From Streptomyces sp. Tue 6430 (GTDB taxonomy: Bacteria > Actinomycetota > Actinomycetes > Streptomycetales > Streptomycetaceae), in assembly GCA_021568835.1 (NCBI GenBank), contig JAKGSH010000010.1:4836001-4900000 (forward strand): DNA of 64,000 nucleotides, read 5' to 3'. A program made the translations under genes and the position numbers. Shown here piece after piece: positions 1 through 10,003 of this stretch (positions within the stretch are counted from its first letter, which is position 1; the number at the start of each line of letters is the position of its first letter). The notes beneath the pieces were generated by a model that did no database searches, was not told where the DNA came from, and saw only the letters and a list, made by a program, of their open reading frames with translations.

Positions 1-2301
1 CCTCCGTCGTCTCCACCCACTCGGTGCCCCAGGTCCGCGCGAACCGACTGCCGTCCCAGGTGGTGATCCCGCAGAACGCCATCCGGCAGCCGACGGCCCC
101 GTACAGCGGGCCGTGCAGGGCTTCGGGCACGTCGGCGACCGTGCGCAGCGACAGCAGCACGCCCGCGTTCTGCGAGCGCAGCCGCTGGATCCGGCGCACC
201 GACCCGGCGGTCACCGCGCCCGTCGCGTCGTCGAGGACCAGGGCGGCGAAGTGCGTGCGCCCCGCCTCCCGCACGACCGCGTGGAACTGGGCGAGGACCA
301 GCCGGGTGATCAGCCGGCCGGCCTCCTCGTGGCCGCGCTCGGGCAGGTCCACGCGCACCCGCAGCGGATGGTGGGCGACGGCCCGCAGGGAGAACGCCCG
401 GTGCGACCCGCTCCCCGCCCCGTCGGCCCCGCCCGCCTCGCCGTTCCCACCGTTCCCACCGTTCCCGCCGTTCCCGCCGAGGAACCCGGCGAACACCGGC
501 CGGTTCAGCAGCGCCAGCCGGTCGGCGAGGGCCCGGCCCGGGTCGCCGGGCGCGCCCGCCTGCCGGACGCGCGCGTCCAGCTCGCGGCGCATGACCTCGT
601 CCCCGGCCACGGCCTCGCGCAGCGCGGACAGCGCCGTCGGCTCGCCCTCCAGCAGCTCGCGCAGGACCGGCAGCGCGGGGAAGCGGCCGTGCACGGCCCG
701 GTAGGGGCCGAGGAGCTGGGCGAGGGCGGTGGCCGCGCCCTGGGCGCCCACCGTGTCGAGGTCGCCCACCAGCGCCTCGGCGAGGACGGCGGCGGCCTCG
801 TCGGCGTCGTCGGACTCGGCGTACGGGTCGAGGTCGTGCACCGACGCGGGGTCCCCGATCCGGACGATCACGTCGAAGGCGGAGTCCGTGGCGAGCGGGC
901 TCCCGGCCGAGGAGACGGCGACGAGCGCGCACGACCCGGTGAGCGCCTGGAGGGCCAGCGCCTCGACGACCGGCTCCACCAGCGTCCGCGTCTTGCCCGA
1001 GCCGGACGGGCCGACCGCGAGCAGCGAGGTGCCCAGCACGTCCGGGCCGAGCGCGGCGCCCGCGTCGTGGTAGGCCGCCGGGGCGCGCTCGGCGGCCACC
1101 CACCGCCCGATGCGCACCTGGTGCGCGAGCAGGTCGTGGCGCCCGGTGCGCCGCGGCAGGTCGCGGGAGCCGGAGGGGTGGGTCCAGGCGGCCCCGGCCT
1201 GCCGCAGCACGGTCTCGCGGAAGTCCGGACGGCCCGTCGTCCACGCGCGCGTGACGCGCGCGCAGTCGACGTCGTTCATCCGCCCGGCCGCGACCTCGGC
1301 GGTCAGCACGTCGGCCGCCTCGTGCTGTCCGGCGTCCCGCAGCTCCGGCCACCCGGCACGCGGCCGCTCGACGGGAACGGGCGTGCCGGGACCGGCGGCC
1401 GCGCGCCGGGCGGCGAGCCGTTCCCGCAGGTACGGCCACCAGCCGCCGACCAGCGCGAACGGCCACACCACGAGCAGGGTCACCACCGTGTACAGCGCGT
1501 CGGTGAACAGCCGGGAGGCGAACAGGTCGTAGCCGCCGGCGATCAGGGCGACGAGGGAGAACAGCGGGTCGACGACGGGCAGCGGGTCCCAGCCCACTCC
1601 CGGGAAGGCGCTCGGGAACACGAAGCTCAGCGCGACCAGGGCGCCCAGCAGCCCGAGCAGCGCCCGCGCGGGCTGCGGCCGACGGCCGACGAAGTGACGT
1701 ACGACGTCGGACCAGCTGCCCAGCCGCCCCATGGCGTACACCAGGACGGCGAAGAAGACGCCGTCGTAGACCACCCGGGCCTCGGCGCCCTCCATGGTCT
1801 TCGGGGAGGCGAGCGTGCCGCCCCACCACCAGTCGTCCGGGGTGAACAGGCGCAGCGGCGCGAACTGGTAGGGCAGGCCGCCCCGGCGCCACAGCGACCA
1901 CAGCACCAGCGCCACCACCAGCGGGACGAACAGGCCGACGACGGTGACGGGCGCGAGCCGCTCGGCCGGCCGCGCGTCCTTCGGCAGCCGGTACCCGAAC
2001 CGCCAGATGCCCGGCCGGGCGGCCGCCCGGGGCTCGTTCAGCCACGCCACGACCGCGGAGGCGGGCCCGGCGCCCGGCCCCCGACGTGCGGCACCGGCGG
2101 TCCGGCGGCGGGCAGGGGCGGAGCGCCGGCGGGCCGCGGCGGTGCCTCGCCCGGCCGCGGCGGTGCCTCGCCCGGCCGGGGTGGCACCGCGGGCGGGGCC
2201 GGCACACCGGGAGGACCGGCGGGCCGCTCCGGCGGTACCGCCGGGCGCGGTACGGGACGCGCGTGCGTGCCCCGTGCGTCGTGGGTCCCGTCGCTGTCCA
2301 T
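1..2301 (-). CDS. Membrane-anchored ATP/GTP-binding protein, C-terminus beyond the window, one apparent frameshift
   Basis: The protein starts MDSDGTHDARG with an AGGGG ribosome site at 2304-2308; an upstream in-frame ATG at 2337 lacks one. A proline-rich N-terminus of about 75 residues is followed by hydrophobic segments (for example LAPVTVVGLFVPLVVALVLW) and then a P-loop domain with the Walker A motif AVGPSGSGKTRT. This layout fits the FtsK/HerA-like Streptomyces ATP/GTP-binding proteins found beside gabT; the role is unknown. The reading frame changes near 2078-2082, where one G appears to be missing from a run of five, so the proline-rich start and the domain beginning near AVVAWLNEPR lie in different frames. 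The gene runs off the left edge. Confidence 0.75.
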
Positions 2302-2568
2302 CGCCCCTGCCCCCTGACCGGCCGCCGCGTCCACCATCGCCGGTCAATCTAACGCCCCCGCCTGGGGAGTTCACCGCTCACGCGGCCGGGCGCCGGCGGC
2401 GGACCCCCGAGCGGCTATGTCCACGGCGGACAACGGGAGCCGCCGACAACGCCCACATGGAGCATGCCCGCACCCCCCTGCCCGGCCTAACCTGCGGGAA
2501 AAGGACCTGTGCGTCCGTGCGGACGCACCCCGGTACGCCCGGTACGCAAGATCATCAGGGAGCCCCCC

Positions 2569-3903
2569 ATGACCGCACTTCCGCAGGAGCGCCGCGTCGT
2601 CACCGCCATCCCCGGCCCGAAGTCGCAGGAACTTCAGGCCCGCCGCGTCGCCACGGTCGCGCAGGGCGTGGGCTCTGTGCTGCCGGTGTTCACCGCGCGC
2701 GCGGGCGGCGGCATCATCGAGGACGTCGACGGCAACCGCCTGATCGACTTCGGCTCCGGTATCGCGGTGACCAGCGTCGGCGCCTCCGCCGAGGCCGTCG
2801 TGCGCCGGGCCGCCGCGCAGCTCGCCGACTTCACCCACACCTGTTTCATGGTCACCCCCTACGAGGGCTACGTCGAGGTCGCCGAGGCCCTCGCCGAGCT
2901 GACCCCGGGCGACCACGCCAAGAAGTCCGCGCTGTTCAACAGCGGTGCCGAGGCCGTCGAGAACGCCGTCAAGATCGCCCGCGCGTACACCAAGCGCCAG
3001 GCGGTCGTCGTCTTCGACCACGGCTACCACGGCCGGACGAACCTCACGATGGCGCTGACCTCCAAGAACATGCCGTACAAGCACGGCTTCGGCCCGTTCG
3101 CGCCCGAGGTCTACCGGGTGCCGGTGGCCTACGGCTACCGCTGGCCGACCGGTGCCGAGAACGCCGGCTCCGAGGCCGCCGCGCAGGCCATCGACCAGAT
3201 CTCCAAGCAGGTCGGCGCGGACAACGTGGCCGCCATCATCATCGAGCCGGTGCTCGGCGAGGGCGGTTTCATCGAGCCCGCGAAGGGCTTCCTGCCCGCG
3301 ATCCGCCAGTTCGCCGCCGACAACGGCATCGTCTTCGTCGCCGACGAGATCCAGTCCGGCTTCTGCCGCACCGGCCAGTGGTTCGCCTGCGAGGACGAGG
3401 GCATCGTCCCCGACCTGATCACCACCGCCAAGGGCATCGCCGGCGGTCTGCCGCTCGCCGCCGTCACCGGCCGCGCCGAGATCATGGACGCCGCCCACGC
3501 GGGCGGCCTCGGCGGCACCTACGGCGGCAACCCGGTCGCCTGCGCCGGCGCGCTCGGCTCCATCGAGACGATGAAGGAGCTGGACCTCAACGCGAGGGCG
3601 AAGCGGATCGAGGAGGTCATGAAGGGCCGCCTGACCGCCATGCAGGAGAAGTTCGACGTCATCGGCGACGTGCGCGGCCGCGGCGCGATGATCGCCGTCG
3701 AGCTGGTCAAGGACCGCACGACGAAGGAGCCGAACCCCGAGGCGACCGCTGCGCTCGCCAAGGCCTGCCACCAGGAGGGCCTGCTCGTCCTGACCTGCGG
3801 CACCTACGGCAACGTGCTGCGTTTCCTGCCGCCGCTGGTGATCGGCGAGGACCTGCTGAACGAGGGCCTCGACATCATCGAGCAGGCCTTCGCCGGCGTC
3901 TGA
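2569..3903 (+). CDS. gabT: 4-aminobutyrate aminotransferase
   Basis: A class III PLP-dependent aminotransferase of 444 residues that should transfer the amino group of 4-aminobutyrate to 2-oxoglutarate, giving succinate semialdehyde and glutamate. Visible family marks are the cofactor-binding NSGAEAVENAVKIAR and the segment VADEIQSGFCRTG. The PLP lysine is in TTAKGIAGGLPLAA. The start is the ATG preceded by CAGGGAG at 2556-2562; translation from the longer upstream open frame would lack this site. An aldehyde dehydrogenase lies two genes downstream and could take the semialdehyde product, which is an inference from proximity. Confidence 0.93.
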   Translation: MTALPQERRVVTAIPGPKSQELQARRVATVAQGVGSVLPVFTARAGGGIIEDVDGNRLIDFGSGIAVTSVGASAEAVVRRAAAQLADFTHTCFMVTPYEGYVEVAEALAELTPGDHAKKSALFNSGAEAVENAVKIARAYTKRQAVVVFDHGYHGRTNLTMALTSKNMPYKHGFGPFAPEVYRVPVAYGYRWPTGAENAGSEAAAQAIDQISKQVGADNVAAIIIEPVLGEGGFIEPAKGFLPAIRQFAADNGIVFVADEIQSGFCRTGQWFACEDEGIVPDLITTAKGIAGGLPLAAVTGRAEIMDAAHAGGLGGTYGGNPVACAGALGSIETMKELDLNARAKRIEEVMKGRLTAMQEKFDVIGDVRGRGAMIAVELVKDRTTKEPNPEATAALAKACHQEGLLVLTCGTYGNVLRFLPPLVIGEDLLNEGLDIIEQAFAGV

Positions 3904-4089
3904 GCGGGCCGTCGCTTCCCCCGGCCCGGGAGGGTCGTCGCCCCCGGTCCGGGAGGGCCGTCGCCCGTGTCCGAGCGGGCCCTGTGCGTCCGGTCCGGGA
4001 GCCACGGAATTCCGGGCCGGGCAGAGCGTGTGAAGAAGGTGTGCGAGGTGGATGGCGGGAGGGGGATCCGTCTGTCGTCCCGCCGGTCA

Positions 4090-4432
4090 CTGCCGTAGGT
4101 TCTTCCCAGATGAGAGATACACCCCGCCCACAGGGGACTGTGGGCGAACCCAGGACGGGGCCTCCCCAGCTTCGACCTGGTCGTGCCTCGCGCACACGAC
4201 CGGAGCCTCGCGCTTCGGATCTCCTCACCGATCGGACGGTCGCCCGCCCCAGACCCCCCGGGGCGCGCGGCATCCCGATCCGGACGGCCACCCCGGAACC
4301 ATCCCCCCCGTTCCGGGGTGGCCGACCTCCTTCTCGGACTTCCCGGACTGCCGGGAAGTCTCGGATCTCTCGGACTTCTCGGACGGAGAGCCTCCGGGCG
4401 TCGACCCCGGTGCACGCCCGGGGTCCTTTTTT
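4090..4432 (+). ncRNA. Probable small RNA between gabT and the PAP2 gene (scr5677-like)
   Basis: This gene-free stretch is rich in stable hairpins: a perfect 9-bp stem capped by a GGGA tetraloop (4125-4146), GGTCGTG/CACGACC (4179-4201), a perfect 14-bp stem (4286-4323), a 9-bp stem (4338-4359) and a terminal hairpin followed by six T (4403-4432). A TAGGTT box at 4096-4101 could be a minus-10 element, with only a weak minus-35 near 4072. From memory, S. coelicolor carries a described sRNA, scr5677, in the gap between SCO5676 and SCO5677, which is this position. The 5-prime end and even the strand are not proven by sequence alone. Nothing else was seen in 3904-4488 apart from imperfect GGGAGGG-rich repeats at 3905-3970. 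Confidence 0.5.
4403..4432 (+). terminator. Intrinsic terminator with T tract
   Basis: Perfect stem GACCCCGG/CCGGGGTC (4403-4410 and 4418-4425) with a 7-nt loop, followed by CTTTTTT. A T tract of this length is rare in this GC-rich sequence, which makes it the clearest canonical terminator in the window. It would end a transcript from gabT or from the candidate small RNA. Confidence 0.85.
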
Positions 4433-4488
4433 CCGCCCTTCTTCCGCCCCGTCCCGGATCCGGCGCCCGCCCTGACAAGCTGGGGCCC

Positions 4489-5157
4489 ATGTCGACCCGC
4501 TCCCGCCCCGGGGCCGAGGGCGCCGCGGCGCCGCCGGCCCCCGGACGTGCCGCCCGGGGCACGCTGCTGTTCGGTCTGCCCGCGCTGCTGCTCGTCCTGA
4601 TCACCTGGCAGGTCGCCGCCGAGGGGCCCCTGCTGGACCTGGACGCGCGCCTGAGCCGGGCTCTCGTGCACCCCGACCGGGGCGCCGAACTGCTGGCCGA
4701 TCTGGGCAACGTGCAGGTCGCGGTGCCGGTGCTCGTGCTGGTCGCCGGGTACGCCGCGGGGCGGGCGCGGTCCGCGGGCGTGCCGCGGTGGTGGCTGCCG
4801 TCCCTCGCCGGGGCGCTGCTGATGGTGCTGGTGCCGCTGGTCGTCGTACCGCTGAAGGAGTGGACGGACCGGCCGGGGACGCCCGCGGTGCCGCCGGCCA
4901 CCGGGTACTACCCCTCCGGGCACACCGCGACGGCGGCCGTGGCCTACGGCGCGGCCGTGCTCGTCCTGCTGCCCCGCCTCGTCTCCCGGCCGGCCCGCCG
5001 GACGGCCGCCGCCACGGCCGTCGTCCTGGTCGCGGCCGTCTCCTTCGGCCTGGTGCGGCGGGGTTACCACTGGCCCCTGGACGTGGCGGCGAGCTGGTGC
5101 CTGGGCGTACTGCTGCTGGGGGCGCTGTGGCTGGTCCTGCGGCGGATCGGGCGGTGA
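4489..5157 (+). CDS. PAP2-family membrane phosphatase with atypical motifs
   Basis: A 222-residue polytopic membrane protein with about five to six hydrophobic segments and a PAP2 core: PSGH in GYYPSGHTATAA, and HWPLD as the third motif. It would hydrolyse a phosphate or pyrophosphate from a lipid carrier or phospholipid. Two motif details are unusual. The first motif reads KEWTDRPGT, so where the family consensus K-x6-RP expects RP there is GT. Also, no arginine sits six residues before the motif-3 histidine; a pair of arginines lies at minus 3 and minus 4 instead. The start is chosen at MSTRSRPG; the longer upstream open frame crosses the terminator. Confidence 0.8.
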   Translation: MSTRSRPGAEGAAAPPAPGRAARGTLLFGLPALLLVLITWQVAAEGPLLDLDARLSRALVHPDRGAELLADLGNVQVAVPVLVLVAGYAAGRARSAGVPRWWLPSLAGALLMVLVPLVVVPLKEWTDRPGTPAVPPATGYYPSGHTATAAVAYGAAVLVLLPRLVSRPARRTAAATAVVLVAAVSFGLVRRGYHWPLDVAASWCLGVLLLGALWLVLRRIGR

Positions 5158-5339
5158 GCCGCGGGCGGACCGCCGCAGGACCGCCGCAGACCGTGGCCGG
5201 CCCGTGGCCGACCTCGCCAAAGCGGCGCACCCCCGGCCCCCACCACTACGAGTCGGACAAGCGACCCTCCGGCCCCGCGCCCCTACCGTGGACCAGGAAA
5301 AGCCAGCACACCCCACTACGCGGAAGGGCCGGGACTCAT

Positions 5340-6784
5340 ATGACCTCCACCCACGCCTTCTGGCTCGCCGGCCGCCAGGCCACCGGCGAGGACAGCTTCG
5401 ACGTCACCTCCCCGTGGGACGGTCGTCTCGTCGGCAGGGTCAGCGTGCCGACCGACGCGCAGGTCGAGGAGGCCGTGGCCGCCGCGTACGCCGTGCGGGA
5501 CGAGTTCGCCGCCACCCCGGCGCACGTCCGCGCCGCCGCCCTCGACCACGTCAGCAAGCGGCTCGCCGAGCGCACCGAGGAGATCGCCCAGCTGATCTCC
5601 GGCGAGAACGGCAAGCCGATCAAGTGGGCGCGCGGCGAGGTCGGCCGGGCGGTCTCCGTGTTCCGGTTCGCCGCCGAGGAGGCCCGCCGGTTCAACGGCG
5701 GCGAGGCCCAGCGGCTCGACACCGACGCCGGCGGCCAGGGCCGGCTGGCCCTCACCCGGCGCTTCCCCAAGGGGGTCGTGCTCGGCATCGCGCCGTTCAA
5801 CTTCCCGCTGAACCTGTGCGCCCACAAGGTCGCCCCGGCCATCGCGGCCGGCGCGCCGATCATCCTGAAGCCGGCCCCGGCCACCCCGCTCTCCGGTCTG
5901 ATCCTCGGTGAGCTGCTCGCCGAGACCGGCCTGCCCGCCGGCTCGTGGAGCATCCTGCCGGTCTCCAACGACCGCATGCCCGCCCTCGTCCAGGACGAGC
6001 GGCTGCCGGTGATCTCCTTCACCGGCTCCGAGAAGGTCGGCTACGCGATCATGGACTCGGTGCCGCGCAAGCACTGCACCCTGGAGCTGGGCGGCAACGG
6101 CGCGGCCGTCGTCCTCGGCGACTTCGCGAGCGACGCCGACCTCGACCGGGCCGCGACCCGCATCGCCACCTTCTCCAACTACCAGGGCGGCCAGTCCTGC
6201 ATCTCGGTGCAGCGGGTCATCGCCGACGCCTCCGTGTACGACCGGCTGCTGCCGCGCATCGTCGCCGCCGTCGAGGCCCAGGTCACCGGCGACCCCTCCG
6301 ACGACCGGACCGACGTCGGCCCGCTGGTCAGCGAGGAGGCGGCCAAGCGCGTCGAGACCTGGGTGGACGAGGCGGTCGCGGCGGGTGCCGCCCTCCTCGC
6401 GGGCGGCAAGCGCGAGGGCGCCTCCTACGCGCCGACCGTCCTCGCCGACGTACCGGCGGACACCACCCTCGCCTGCGAGGAGGTCTTCGGACCGGTCCTC
6501 ACCGTGCGCAAGGTGGACGGTGAGGCCGAGGCCTTCGCCGCCGTCAACGACTCCAAGTACGGCCTCCAGGCGGGCGTGTTCACGCACGACCTCCAGGCCG
6601 CCTTCCGCGCCCACCGGGCGCTGGAGGTCGGTGGCGTGATCATCGGCGACGTGCCCTCCTACCGCGCCGACCAGATGCCGTACGGCGGCGCCAAGCAGTC
6701 CGGGTGGGCCGCGAGGGCGTGCGGTTCGCGATGGACGACTACACCTACGAGCGCGTGCTGGTCCTCACCGGTCTCGCCCTCTGA
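5340..6784 (+). CDS. Aldehyde dehydrogenase (NAD(P)-dependent family), apparent frameshift near C-terminus
   Basis: About 480 residues of the aldehyde dehydrogenase superfamily, oxidising an aldehyde to the acid. The cofactor-site segment is IAPFNFPLN, the glutamate motif is LELGGNGA, and the catalytic cysteine is in NYQGGQSCISVQR. The conserved C-terminal EEVFGPVL and MPYGGAKQSG are present. After KQSG the frame breaks at the GGG run 6702-6704; restoring one base gives VGREGVRFAMDDYTYERVLVL and a TGA at 6782-6784, which is the family's usual ending. Substrate is not determined. A role in oxidising succinate semialdehyde from GabT is possible. Confidence 0.85.
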
Positions 6785-6816
6785 CGTGCTCAGGAAGCTC
6801 TGACGTGTTCCGGAAG
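6779..6816 (+). repeat. 19-bp imperfect tandem duplication over the stop codon
   Basis: CTCTGACGTGCTCAGGAAG (6779-6797) is followed directly by a copy with 17 of 19 identical bases (6798-6816). The first copy contains the stop codon of the aldehyde dehydrogenase, so the duplication lies at the very end of the gene. Confidence 0.7.
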
Positions 6817-6851
6817 GGGCCCGGCACCGATCCCCGTCGGTGCCGGGCCCC
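6816..6851 (+). terminator. Strong hairpin terminator after the aldehyde dehydrogenase
   Basis: A perfect 15-bp stem, GGGGCCCGGCACCGA paired with its complement at 6837-6851, around a 6-nt loop. There is no T tract, as is normal for Streptomyces hairpin terminators. It lies between convergent genes and may work from both sides. Confidence 0.8.
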
Positions 6852-6884
6852 CAGGACCTGCCCGGCAGATCACGTCGGAGACGC

Positions 6885-7075
6885 GGGGTCCGGCACGCCC
6901 TCCCCCGGAGGGGGTGCCCCCAGCGGCGTTGTCGTCGGTTGCCGACGTCCCCCAGCCTTCGGCCGGGAGGTGCCCCACCGCGTCGACGCCCTCCTCCGCC
7001 TTGCAGCCGGACGCACCGGACCCCGCTCACCTCGGCTCCAAGGCGCCGCAGGTTTCCTCCGACTTGATCCGCCGG
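6885..7075. repeat. Candidate dispersed Streptomyces intergenic repeat
   Basis: The region between two convergent genes carries CCTCCCCCGGAGGGGGTGCC and AGCCTTCGGCCGGGAGGTGCC-type palindromic blocks and no convincing gene. The wording resembles sequence found repeatedly between genes in Streptomyces genomes; this is recognition from memory, not a search. Short open frames here have no codon-bias support. Confidence 0.35.
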
Positions 7076-7091
7076 ACAGGCCCTGGTCGCG

Positions 7092-9953
7092 TCAGCCGTC
7101 CCCGGACCCTCGACCGGAGAAGCCGACGAGCGCGAGCCGCAGCGGGCCGCGCAGCCCGATGCGCAGGTCGTGGACGCCCTCGGCGGTGAAGGGGGCGTCG
7201 AGCGTGGTGTAGGCGTAGGGCCCCGGCGTGGGCGTGTCGAGGGTCAGGGTCACCGGCGGTCCGTCGGCCGAGGCGATCTCCACCGTGCCCCTGCCCGCCA
7301 CCTCCAGCGTGACCCCCGTGGCACCGGCGCCGAAGTCGCAGGCCCGGTAGAGCAGTTCGGCCGTACCGGCCGCCGCGGGTGTCACCGCGTCGCCCGCCGC
7401 CTTCGTGCGGTCCACGATCTCCGCGCCGCTGTGCTCGTCGAAGTCGACGGCGGCCAGCCCGTCGCGCAGGACCGGACGGGGGGCGGCCGCGTCGCCGTCC
7501 AGCGTCACCGTCGTCCGCAGCCGCACGTCCTCGCTGGACGCGCCGACCAGCAGGTCGTACGCCCCCGGTTCGCGGCGCCAGCCGCCCCGCGCCACGTCCC
7601 AGAACGCGAACGCGGACAGCGCCACCTCGAAGGACAGTTCCGTGCGCGCGCCGGGCGCCAGCGTCACCCGGTGGTGGGCCAGCAGTTCACGCCGGGGGCG
7701 GGTGACCGACGGGTCCACCGCCCGTGCGTAGAGCTGGGGGACCTCGTCGGCGGTCACCCGGCCGGTGTTGGTCACCGTGAAGGAGACCCGCACCGATTCC
7801 TCCCCGACCCGCACCGCCAGGCCGTCGTACCCGAACGAGGCGTACGACAGGCCGTGCCCGAACGGGAACAGGGGGGTGCCCTCGAAGTAGAGGTACGTCT
7901 GGCGGGCGCCGATCACGTCGTAGTCCAGCAGGCCGGGCAGGTCCGCGTCGTCCGCGTACCAGGTCTGCGGGAGCCGGCCTGCGGGGGAGACGTCACCGGC
8001 CAGCACCCGGGCCAGGGCGGTGCCCGCGGCCTGCCCGCCGTGCGCCGTCCACAGCACCGCGGACAGGTTCTGCGGCTCGATCGCGTACGGGTACGCCGAG
8101 ACCAGCGCCAGCACCGTCCGCGGGTTCGCGGTCCGGGCCGCCTCCAGCAGCCGCTCCTGGTGGGCGGGCAGCCGCAGCGTCGTGCGGTCCTCGGTCTCGC
8201 GGCCGTTGATGTGCGGGTCGTTGCCCGCCACCACCACGACCACGTCCGCCGCGGCCGCCGCCCGCGCCACCGCCTCCGCGCCGCGCTCGGTGACGACCAG
8301 GCCGAACACCTCGGGATCCCCGTCGGCGACGTCGGCAACCTTCACGCCGTCGGCGGCGACCCGGACGTGGCGACCCGTGCCGAGATGCCGCAGGAGGTGA
8401 CCGTCGCCATGGGGTTCCAGGCGGAACGTCTCCTGCACCACCCAGCCGCCGGGCTGCTCCGCGGAGGCGCGCAGGAAGCCGTCCTCGGCGACCGAGAGGT
8501 AGCGGCCGTCGGGGGCGCGCAGGGTGAGCACGTCCTCGCCCCAGTCGACCAGGGCGAACTCGGTGCCGTCGGGGTCGGTGGTGAGCGGGGGGAGGTCGGT
8601 GCGGCCCGCGAGCAGCGCCGGGTCGAGGGCGCCCTCGGCGCCGCGCGCCTCGTCGGGGGAGTCGGGGGCCGGCGGCACCTTGAGGAACGTTCCGGCGCCG
8701 GTCCGCAGCCGGACCCGGTCCACGCCCTCCGCGAACTCCACCCGCTCCGTGCCGAACCGCTCGTACAGCCCGTCCAGGGGAGTGGAGCGGTGGATCAGGG
8801 TGCCGCTGTACCAGTCGAGCTTGCACTCGTCGGCGAGCAGGCCGACCACCGCGATCCGGGTGTCCGCGGCCAGCGGCAGCACCCCGTCGTTGCGCAGCAG
8901 CACCACCGCCTGCTCGGCGGCCTCCCGGGCGAGGGCGCGGTGGACCGGGGTGTCGAACGCGCCGGTACCCGCGTGCGGGTCGTACTCCGGGTCGAACTCG
9001 CCCAGCCGGAACCGCACCGAGAGCTGACGGCGGACCGCCGCGTCGATGTCCGCCTCGGTCAGCAACCCCTGCTCGTACGCCCCCGTGACCCGCTCGACGA
9101 TCTTCGAGCCGTCGGTGCCGTGGTCGGTGAAGCTGTCCACGCCGGCGGTCAGCGAGGCCGCCGTCGCCTCCTCGTGGGTGTCGAAGTAGTGCTCGGAGTC
9201 GACCAGGTTGGAGGGCGCGCCCGCGTCCGAGCAGACCAGCAGCTCCTGCTCGGTCCAGGCCCGCAACTGTTCGCGCAGATACGGCGAGACGTGGTTGGGG
9301 CGCCCGTTGACCAGGTTGTACGCGGGCATCACCCCGGCCACCGCGCCCGCCTCGACCGTGTCGCGGAAGGCCCGCAGGTCGTACTCGTGCAGCACGCGTG
9401 GGCGGACCGAGGACGAGGTGACGTCCCGGCCCGTCTCGTTGTTGTGGGCCAGCCAGTGCTTGAGCACCGGGGCCGTGCGCCAGTAGACCGGATGGTCGCC
9501 GCGCAGACCGCGCGTGTAGGCGGTGGCGATGGCGGAGGTGAGCCTCGGGTCCTCGGAGTAGCCCTCCTCGTTGCGGCCCCACAGGGGGTGGCGCAGCAGG
9601 TTGACGGTGGGCGACCAGACGTTGAGGCCGATCCGCTCGTCGCGGGCGCGCATCGCGCGGACCTCCTGGGACACCGCCTCGCCCACCCGCCGCACCAGGT
9701 CCTCGTTCCAGGTCGCGCCCAGCCCCACGGCCTGCGGGAACACCGTCGCCGGGCCCATCCACGCCACCCCGTGCAGCGCCTCCTGGCCGGTGCGGAAGGC
9801 TCCGACGCCGAGCCGTTCCACGGCGGGTGCGAACTGGTGCAGGAAGGAGATCTTCTCCTGGAGGGTCAGGCGCGACAGCAGATCGTCGATGCGCTTCGCG
9901 AACGGCAGGCGCGAGTCGCGGAACGGCGGGGCGGGCGGCGTGGATGCGGTCAC
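7092..9953 (-). CDS. GH3 beta-glucosidase with inserted fascin/trefoil-like domain
   Basis: A 953-residue glycoside hydrolase family 3 protein that should release glucose from the non-reducing end of beta-glucans or of xylogluco-oligosaccharides already stripped of xylose. Order of parts: N-terminal barrel with the nucleophile motif LLVCSDAG (Asp243), an insertion at roughly residues 455-550 made of beta-rich repeats (FALVDWGEDVLTL, GRYLSVAEDG, HGDGHLLRHLG), the alpha/beta domain with KH-type active-site loop sequences, and a C-terminal fibronectin-like domain. No signal peptide, so cytoplasmic. The start is GTG 9953 with AAGGGA upstream; the longer ATG at 10010 would place a LacI-type operator inside the coding sequence. 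Divergent from the transporter operon, with operator 9990-10003 just upstream. Confidence 0.9.
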   Translation of the reverse strand: MTASTPPAPPFRDSRLPFAKRIDDLLSRLTLQEKISFLHQFAPAVERLGVGAFRTGQEALHGVAWMGPATVFPQAVGLGATWNEDLVRRVGEAVSQEVRAMRARDERIGLNVWSPTVNLLRHPLWGRNEEGYSEDPRLTSAIATAYTRGLRGDHPVYWRTAPVLKHWLAHNNETGRDVTSSSVRPRVLHEYDLRAFRDTVEAGAVAGVMPAYNLVNGRPNHVSPYLREQLRAWTEQELLVCSDAGAPSNLVDSEHYFDTHEEATAASLTAGVDSFTDHGTDGSKIVERVTGAYEQGLLTEADIDAAVRRQLSVRFRLGEFDPEYDPHAGTGAFDTPVHRALAREAAEQAVVLLRNDGVLPLAADTRIAVVGLLADECKLDWYSGTLIHRSTPLDGLYERFGTERVEFAEGVDRVRLRTGAGTFLKVPPAPDSPDEARGAEGALDPALLAGRTDLPPLTTDPDGTEFALVDWGEDVLTLRAPDGRYLSVAEDGFLRASAEQPGGWVVQETFRLEPHGDGHLLRHLGTGRHVRVAADGVKVADVADGDPEVFGLVVTERGAEAVARAAAAADVVVVVAGNDPHINGRETEDRTTLRLPAHQERLLEAARTANPRTVLALVSAYPYAIEPQNLSAVLWTAHGGQAAGTALARVLAGDVSPAGRLPQTWYADDADLPGLLDYDVIGARQTYLYFEGTPLFPFGHGLSYASFGYDGLAVRVGEESVRVSFTVTNTGRVTADEVPQLYARAVDPSVTRPRRELLAHHRVTLAPGARTELSFEVALSAFAFWDVARGGWRREPGAYDLLVGASSEDVRLRTTVTLDGDAAAPRPVLRDGLAAVDFDEHSGAEIVDRTKAAGDAVTPAAAGTAELLYRACDFGAGATGVTLEVAGRGTVEIASADGPPVTLTLDTPTPGPYAYTTLDAPFTAEGVHDLRIGLRGPLRLALVGFSGRGSGDG

Positions 9954-9989
9954 GTGAGGTTCCCTTTGCGATGGAGCGGGAAGACGCTT

Positions 9990-10003
9990 TCGAAGCGCTT
10001 CGA
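9990..10003. promoter_or_regulatory. LacI-family operator upstream of the GH3 gene
   Basis: Perfect 14-bp palindrome TCGAAGCGCTTCGA, 37 bp upstream of the GH3 start. It has the CG centre typical of LacI-family operators and is repeated at three other places around this locus. Confidence 0.8.

Noticed and set aside
113..2317. Long plus-strand open frame opposite the first gene
   Set aside because: Composition is Arg/Gly/His-rich without motifs, whereas the opposite strand encodes a P-loop ATPase with membrane segments.
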